A stretch of 10,290 bases of DNA from Candidatus Treponema faecavium (lineage in GTDB: Bacteria > Spirochaetota > Spirochaetia > Treponematales > Treponemataceae), in NCBI GenBank assembly GCA_019113455.1, contig DXHG01000041.1:1-10290 (forward strand), in the 5' to 3' direction. Under the pieces are notes generated by a model. It searched no databases. It was not told the DNA's origin and worked only from the letters and a program-made list of their open reading frames with translations. The translations under genes and the position numbers were made by a program. This document shows positions 6,463-10,290 of this stretch, piece by piece (within the stretch, counting starts at the first letter, position 1; the number at the start of each line of letters is the position of its first letter).

Positions 6463-8278
6463 GCTGCGCCTCCCGCGCCCGATACGGAACACGTATCAGC
6501 GTCGATGTGCTCTCCCCGCTTCTGCCGGTAATAGTTACACCGAACCCGCTGCCGTAATGCATTTTGAGCCGGTTATTGGTGTTCCATAATCCCATGCGGC
6601 AGTAATCCCAGTGATCCATATCGACAGCGCTGTTGAGAATCTCGTTTATATCGTCCTGTTCAAGGCTGCCGCCGTTGTCCGCTATCTCAATACAGACATT
6701 ATCGTTGTCCTTGAAAATCCGCACCGTTATGAGCCCGGGCACATCAAGCGTGTCAAAGCCGTGCACAATGGAATTTTCCAAAATCGGCTGCAGCGTCATG
6801 CGCGGAATCAGACAGGAAAGGCAGCCCTCCGCTATTTCATACGCCACGTCAAAGCAGTCGGAGTACCGTATCTTCATTAAATACGTGTAGCTTTGCAAAA
6901 GCTCAATTTCTTCCTGTATTGTCCAGAATGACGACGTTCCCCGGAACGATGCCGAAAGGATGCAGATAAGCGCCTCGGCCATGTTTTTCAGGCTGTCGAA
7001 TTTGGAAACCTGCGCCATAAATCGCAGCGAGTTCAGCATGTTGACAAGGAACTGCGGATTGATCTGCGCACGAAGCGCGCGGTATTCCGCTTCAAATAAT
7101 TTATGCCGCAAGTTTGTTTCATCAGCCTGGCGCGCCGCAACCGCCTGCGCCATACCGTTAAACGATTCCTGCAGCTCCCGTATTTCCCGCAGACCCGCCG
7201 TCTCCGCGCGGCACGGCAAGCCGGTCGTTTCTGCCGCGGCAAACAGCGCTTTCAGCCGGCCCAGCGGCGCTATAACGCCGCGCGCGAATATCCATGCGCA
7301 TACGGCAAACGCACATACGGCCGCCGCGGCAAGCAGGCACACAATCCACACAAGCGCATAAAACGGGCGCAACACTTCGTCCCAATTCAGCACCGCAAGC
7401 ACGCGCCACGGCACGTCGGACGCCGAACCCACGACGCACGTACAGCGCGCGCCGTCAATCGTGTAGTCAAGCGACGCCGCAGAACCATCCGCGCTGCGCA
7501 CAAGGGCGAAAAGCTCATCATACGCCGCGCCGCGTTCGGGCAGCACACGCTCCGCGCCGCCGTCCGCCGCCAAAAACACGGCCGACTGCGCCGCGACGCA
7601 GAACGCAGCTGCGCCGCCGCCCTCGTCAAGCTGCGCAAGCGCCTGCTCCGCCTGCGACCGGAAAAACAGCACGATAGATTCCAGGCGAATCCCACCGGAC
7701 AAGCGGGACACGGCCGCTGTCTGCTGCGCTTTCGGCGCGTACGCGGCGCCCGCATACAGATGTGCGCGGCTCAGCGGCACTTCCGTATCGGCAAATACGC
7801 CGAACTGCGCCTTTCCCGGACGGGAAACAGCCGCTTTGTACCATTCCTGCGCTTTAACTTCTTCCGCATCAAACAGCACGCTGCCTTTTACCGCAAGTTC
7901 AGTGTCATCGGAAAAATAAAACACAAACGATGCAATATCTGCCGACGGATCAAGCAGATTATCTACGCGCCGCTGCAAAAGCCCGTACGCAGAAAAGAAA
8001 TCAGCCCCTTCAGCCTGCGCCGTCCGTTCCGCCAGACCGATAATCGAGCCCTGATCGGCAGACATCAGACGAGACAGCTGCAGGGATATGCCGCGCGTCT
8101 CATCGCGCAGCACAAACAGCAGACTCGCTTGAGCACGCGCGGCGCGTTCACGCGCGCTGTCTGCTGTCTGCCGGTACAGCAGATACGTGAGACCGGCGGC
8201 GGCAAGCAGCAGCGGAACGAGCGTCAAGGCAGCGCATATCAGTATGTACCTGACCGCGCGCCGGTTTTTATACTTCAT
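6455..8278 (-). CDS. YesM-like membrane sensor kinase lacking the H-box His
   Basis: This 607-residue membrane sensor belongs to the YesM/LytS type of histidine kinase. A membrane span at about 10-35 is followed by an extracytoplasmic region of about 265 residues with dCache-like features (FVFYFSDDTEL near 118-128, AQEWYKAA near 143-150). A second span (304-333), a HAMP-like linker (to about 385), the His_kinase H-box region (402-420) and an ATPase domain come next. The ATPase domain has an N-box (LQPILENSIVHG, 496-507), a G1 box DNG at 534-536 and a G2 box GLWNTNNRL at 563-571. At the phospho-acceptor position of the H-box (INPHFL in the family) the sequence reads INPQFL: Gln409, codon CAG at 7054-7052. 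The G1 box reads DNGGS where DNGxG is usual. The ATG at 8278 has no Shine-Dalgarno. The context predicts control of the downstream transporter. Confidence 0.88.
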   Translation of the reverse strand: MKYKNRRAVRYILICAALTLVPLLLAAAGLTYLLYRQTADSARERAARAQASLLFVLRDETRGISLQLSRLMSADQGSIIGLAERTAQAEGADFFSAYGLLQRRVDNLLDPSADIASFVFYFSDDTELAVKGSVLFDAEEVKAQEWYKAAVSRPGKAQFGVFADTEVPLSRAHLYAGAAYAPKAQQTAAVSRLSGGIRLESIVLFFRSQAEQALAQLDEGGGAAAFCVAAQSAVFLAADGGAERVLPERGAAYDELFALVRSADGSAASLDYTIDGARCTCVVGSASDVPWRVLAVLNWDEVLRPFYALVWIVCLLAAAAVCAFAVCAWIFARGVIAPLGRLKALFAAAETTGLPCRAETAGLREIRELQESFNGMAQAVAARQADETNLRHKLFEAEYRALRAQINPQFLVNMLNSLRFMAQVSKFDSLKNMAEALICILSASFRGTSSFWTIQEEIELLQSYTYLMKIRYSDCFDVAYEIAEGCLSCLIPRMTLQPILENSIVHGFDTLDVPGLITVRIFKDNDNVCIEIADNGGSLEQDDINEILNSAVDMDHWDYCRMGLWNTNNRLKMHYGSGFGVTITGRSGESTSTLIRVPYRAREAQHV

Positions 8279-8286
8279 ATCTATCT

Positions 8287-8314
8287 ATTGTAAACCACTT
8301 TGTAATTCTTGCAA
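8287..8314 (-). promoter_or_regulatory. Promoter of the kinase-regulator-transporter operon
   Basis: On the minus strand TTGCAA (8314-8309) and TACAAT (8292-8287) are spaced 16 nt, matching 4 of 6 and 5 of 6 sigma-70 consensus bases. Only 8 nt separate the -10 box from the ATG at 8278, so the transcript should begin at or within a base or two of the start codon. The 8-nt segment has no Shine-Dalgarno. Confidence 0.6.
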
Positions 8315-8336
8315 CTGCGGCGCTTGTCATTTCGGT

Positions 8337-8349
8337 AAAAAAATCACGA
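8337..8349 (-). terminator. Weak T-run after yaaA-like gene
   Basis: Seven T residues directly follow the yaaA stop codon on the minus strand, preceded by a small AT-rich inverted repeat (AAAT, 4-nt loop, ATTT) overlapping the stop. The stem is too weak for confident termination, so some read-through into the kinase operon is likely. Confidence 0.25.
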
Positions 8350-9102
8350 TTTGACAAACACAAACCGGTTTTCATCCATGCTGTACAGGTGAAACCCCAG
8401 CCGGTCAAACGCCGCGATGTCGCTCACATCAAAAGCCGCCCGTTCGGCCAGAAACCGCACCATTTCTCCGCGCGCCATCTTTACATACACGCCTTTTTCC
8501 CTGATTCTGCCGTTTTCCAGCTGCCCGAACACGCACGAGACAAGCCGGTCATTGCCCGAAAGATACGGCACAACCGCGCGCGCGTACTCGGCAGAGGCAA
8601 GATTCACAATAAGCGCGCCGCCGCGCTCGTCCGCTGCAAGCTCCCGGTACAGCGCGTCTTTCCAGAACTCATACAGATTCCGGCATCCGTCCGCGCACAG
8701 CCGCGCCTGCATTTCAAGCCGGCAGGGCACAACGGCGTCAAGCGGGCGCAGTATGCCGAAAAAGCCTGAAAGAATACGCACGTGCGCCTGCACATAGTCA
8801 AAATACCGCTGTTCAAACACCTGCGGCGCCATATATGCGTACTGAATACCGTCGTACGACAAAATCGCGCTGTTTCCGCGCTGCATCATCGAATCATCAA
8901 GCCGCATCGACTGAAACCGCGCGTAGTTTTCAGCCGCGATGACATCATTGCAGTTTAAAAGTGTTTTAAGCTCGCTGTACGAGAGCTTTTGTATGTGCGA
9001 AAGCAGCCGCTGCGAGCGCTCAAGCAGCGCCGGCAGAGACGCAGGCTCAGGATAGTCCGCGAGCGCGCGCATCTTTTTTGCCGGAGAGATAATGATTTTC
9101 AT
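8344..9102 (-). CDS. yaaA: Peroxide-stress protein YaaA family (DUF328)
   Basis: This 252-residue protein belongs to the YaaA family, cytoplasmic proteins that in E. coli lower free iron and limit DNA damage during hydrogen peroxide stress. The N-terminal MKIIISPAKKM signature, the SYDGIQYAYM-like segment near residues 82-91, the FGILRPLDAV block (near 115-124), NLASAEY (near 167-173) and VYVKMARGEMVRF near 205-217 are hallmarks, and the length is normal. The start is fixed by the signature. It begins 15 nt after the stop of the flavin-reductase-like gene, so both are likely co-transcribed. A redox partner fits an oxidative-stress role, but this link is inference. Confidence 0.92.
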   Translation of the reverse strand: MKIIISPAKKMRALADYPEPASLPALLERSQRLLSHIQKLSYSELKTLLNCNDVIAAENYARFQSMRLDDSMMQRGNSAILSYDGIQYAYMAPQVFEQRYFDYVQAHVRILSGFFGILRPLDAVVPCRLEMQARLCADGCRNLYEFWKDALYRELAADERGGALIVNLASAEYARAVVPYLSGNDRLVSCVFGQLENGRIREKGVYVKMARGEMVRFLAERAAFDVSDIAAFDRLGFHLYSMDENRFVFVKS

Positions 9103-9117
9103 GCGGAGCGCAGGCGC

Positions 9118-9630
9118 TTACGCGCGTTTGGAAAGCACCCGCTCTATCGCGCACACGTACAGCGTGTGCAGGTCATGCGCAGGATACCATTTTTCAAGCA
9201 GCGACGCGTCGATAAATGAATCGGCAGAAAGCTCCTGGGCAAAGAGCTTTCTGCACAGCAGCACCGTCTGCGCTTCGGCAAAAAACGGTACGCCGTCCTC
9301 ATGCCGCACGGTCAATCCTGCCTTCTGAATCTTGGGCTCATCGCGCCCCGAAACGCTTCCCAGATACGAAAGCTCTTTGCGGAACGCCTGCCCCGGCACG
9401 CAAAGCGAAAGCCGTTCGGCGGCATCGACAAATTCCTTTGTATAGCGCTGCGGACGGATAGCGATAAACGCGGCAGGCATACCCCACATCACGCCGAGCG
9501 CGCCCCACGAAGCGGTCATCGTGTTGACTTTGCCGTCTTTTTCCGCTGTGATTAAAAGCCAGTCCGAACCGATAAGCGTAAACGGGTCGGGCGTCAATTC
9601 ATGTACGGTGATTTCTGTAAATTCCTGCAT
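9118..9630 (-). CDS. Flavin reductase-like FMN-binding split-barrel protein
   Basis: This 170-residue protein resembles the flavin reductase-like (FMN-binding split barrel) family. Seen features are the early FTLIGSDWLLIT segment (near residues 17-28), the FMN-contact region NTMTASWGALGV (near 35-46), and FIAIRPQRYTKEF (near 54-66), a block strongly typical of the group found in anaerobes. It probably binds FMN and carries out NAD(P)H-dependent flavin reduction; the substrate is unknown. The open frame runs upstream to a GTG at 9753, but those 41 extra residues are Arg-rich and unlike the family, and a promoter lies in that stretch, so ATG 9630 is used. No Shine-Dalgarno precedes it. yaaA follows in the same transcript. 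Confidence 0.88.
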   Translation of the reverse strand: MQEFTEITVHELTPDPFTLIGSDWLLITAEKDGKVNTMTASWGALGVMWGMPAAFIAIRPQRYTKEFVDAAERLSLCVPGQAFRKELSYLGSVSGRDEPKIQKAGLTVRHEDGVPFFAEAQTVLLCRKLFAQELSADSFIDASLLEKWYPAHDLHTLYVCAIERVLSKRA

Positions 9631-9638
9631 AGTATGGT

Positions 9639-9667
9639 ATAGTAAACGGCGGCGGCGTCTTTGTAAA
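9639..9667 (-). promoter_or_regulatory. Promoter of the flavin reductase-yaaA operon
   Basis: On the minus strand TTTACA (9667-9662) and TACTAT (9644-9639) are spaced 17 nt, each a good sigma-70 match. The -10 box ends 8 nt before the ATG at 9630, the same geometry as at the kinase gene, and no Shine-Dalgarno lies between. A leaderless or near-leaderless message is predicted. Confidence 0.6.
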
Positions 9668-9691
9668 GTGGACAGGTTTTTCTTTTGCTGC

Positions 9692-9707
9692 ACTCCCCGC
9701 GGAGAGT
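9692..9707. repeat. Short near-perfect inverted repeat
   Basis: Two 7-nt arms (one G-T pair) flank a GC centre, forming a 16-bp near-palindrome about 25 nt upstream of the -35 box of the flavin reductase promoter. It has no T-run, so it is not an obvious terminator. Its position would suit an operator or activator site, but nothing else supports that. Confidence 0.25.
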
Positions 9708-9809
9708 CTTTGCGCCTGCGCGCGCAGACCTTCTGATTCATACAGTTTTGCACGCGCCAAGATCGCCGGTACCGCTGCTCCTGCGTTTACGGTGGTCGGT
9801 ATAGTAAAG

Positions 9810-9836
9810 AAAAAAGGGGAACGGTACGCCGCCCCC
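9810..9836 (-). terminator. Rho-independent terminator of the broken lipoprotein gene
   Basis: On the minus strand a stem GGGGGCGG pairs with CCGTTCCC (8 pairs including two G-T) around a 4-nt loop and is followed, one C later, by six T residues. It lies 40 nt beyond the lipoprotein gene's stop at 9876 and separates it from the flavin reductase promoter. The opposite strand has no T-run. Confidence 0.75.
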
Positions 9837-9875
9837 ATGACTCATGCGCGGCTTATGCCGTGCGCAGCCGGTGCG

Positions 9876-10153
9876 TTACGGGTTGCGCGTAAATTGAAGT
9901 GAATTCCAATGCAGCATAGCACCATCATCAGAAAGCTGATAACGGCCGGATATCGTTTGTCCAAGAAGAAGACCCCCAGAACGGATAAATGTCAGTTTTC
10001 CGTTAGAGACAGACTATTCTCGTTCAAAATCATCGCCTGTCCCATGACATACCACGTACCGGCAAGCTGCTGAACCTCTTCCTCAGAAACTGCACTGCCA
10101 CCCGACGTGGAAACGCATCCGCTCCATACGGCCGCCATGAGCGCCAGCATCAC
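9876..10153 (-). pseudogene. Small lipoprotein gene broken by frameshift
   Basis: A minus-strand frame from GTG 10153 (or ATG 10150) gives a hydrophobic leader ending in a lipobox (AVWSGC), then VSTSGGSAVSEEEVQQLAGTWYV, and stops at a TGA at 9994-9992 after 53 codons. The -1 frame continues at once with LTFIRSGGLLLGQTISGRYQ, then LSDDGAMLHW, to a TAA at 9876. Joined, the parts give a roughly 93-residue protein with a GTW...LTF...G.Y.LSDDG.LHW pattern like small lipocalin-type lipoproteins of treponemes. One lost base in the A-run (complement of 9996-9999) explains the break. A second frameshift near the start is possible: an ATG at 10187 opens a frame reading MGNLTAANSVRR, an ideal basic leader that would join the hydrophobic segment if one base were removed. 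The family is not firmly identified. Sequencing error remains possible. Confidence 0.6.
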
Positions 10154-10179
10154 GGCGCACGGAATTGGCGGCTGTTAAA

Positions 10180-10290
10180 TTTCCCATTTAAAAAATAAAA
10201 ATTTGCCGATTGTCTTTTTTACATTTGCCATTTATCAGACATGAATTTTGCCGATGGCCAGCGGCGCACTTGCCGATTGCAAATTTTTTG
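10180..10290. repeat. Tandem array of degenerate 22/23-bp units
   Basis: The motif TTTGCCGATTG or a variant recurs at 10180 (TTTCCCATTTA), 10202 (TTTGCCGATTG), 10224 (TTTGCCATTTA), 10247 (TTTGCCGATGG) and 10269 (CTTGCCGATTG). Motif starts step by 22, 22, 23 and 22 nt. The 11-12 nt between the motifs varies and is often A/T-rich. The array lies just upstream of the broken lipoprotein gene and may continue past the window end. The phasing, about two helical turns, suits sites for a protein on one face of the DNA; it may also be a decaying tandem duplication. Confidence 0.55.

Noticed and set aside
7103..8293. Long plus-strand open frame (396 codons) opposite the sensor kinase
   Set aside because: It is very Arg/His/Gln-rich, without recognisable domains, and lies antisense to a kinase with clear conserved motifs; it is a by-product of GC-rich codon usage.
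9631..9753. Extended flavin reductase N-terminus from GTG 9753
   Set aside because: The extra 41 residues are Arg-rich and unlike the family, and a good promoter lies inside the stretch.
9599..9838. Minus-strand 79-codon frame across the flavin reductase promoter
   Set aside because: It overlaps the terminator and promoter, has no ribosome site or family likeness, and runs into the flavin reductase gene in another frame.
10180..10290. CRISPR array
   Set aside because: Conserved cores are only about 11 nt with 11-12 nt between them and are degenerate; repeats and spacers are far too short, and no cas genes are seen.

Overview
The window is a compact bacterial stretch, moderately GC-rich, with one or two genes on the plus strand at the left edge and everything from about 1027 rightward on the minus strand. 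The gene set (polyamine-type ABC transporter, YesM/YesN-like sensor-regulator pair, YaaA, small lipoproteins with loose lipoboxes) suggests a spirochaete, probably a Treponema. That assignment is inferred from family content and protein style and is not proven.

Layout, left to right. Positions 3-173 may hold the tail of a plus-strand gene. It is followed 3 nt later by a plus-strand histidine-phosphatase-superfamily gene (177-875). A 151-nt gap without a convincing terminator separates this from the convergent minus-strand cluster. In transcription order that cluster is sensor kinase (8278-6455), AraC-type response regulator (6462-4804), potA-like ATPase (4765-3785), potB-like permease (3795-2929), potC-like permease (2925-2146) and potD-like binding protein (2136-1027). 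Genes overlap or sit less than 40 nt apart, so this is very likely one operon, with a possible extra promoter just before potA. Upstream of it lie a flavin-reductase-like gene (9630-9118) and yaaA (9102-8344), a second two-gene operon. At the right edge a small lipoprotein gene is broken by at least one frameshift (about 10153-9876) and is followed by a good intrinsic terminator. It is preceded by a tandem array of about five degenerate 22/23-bp units that runs to the window end.

How the genes work together: the binding protein, two permeases and ATPase form a complete importer of the spermidine/putrescine class. The co-transcribed kinase and AraC regulator look like a ligand-sensing pair that should control it. 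Three things are odd. The kinase has Gln in place of the phospho-accepting His of its H-box. The regulator's receiver domain has lost the usual Asp pair and the Thr/Ser switch residue. The binding protein lacks most of the acidic and Trp residues that hold polyamines in E. coli PotD. Together these suggest a divergent uptake system whose substrate may not be a classical polyamine and whose signalling may not be ordinary phosphotransfer. This is the most interesting part of the window.

A second theme is promoter placement. Two clear promoter-like elements (kinase gene and flavin-reductase-like gene) have -10 boxes ending exactly 8 nt before the ATG and no Shine-Dalgarno sequence, which predicts leaderless or nearly leaderless mRNAs.
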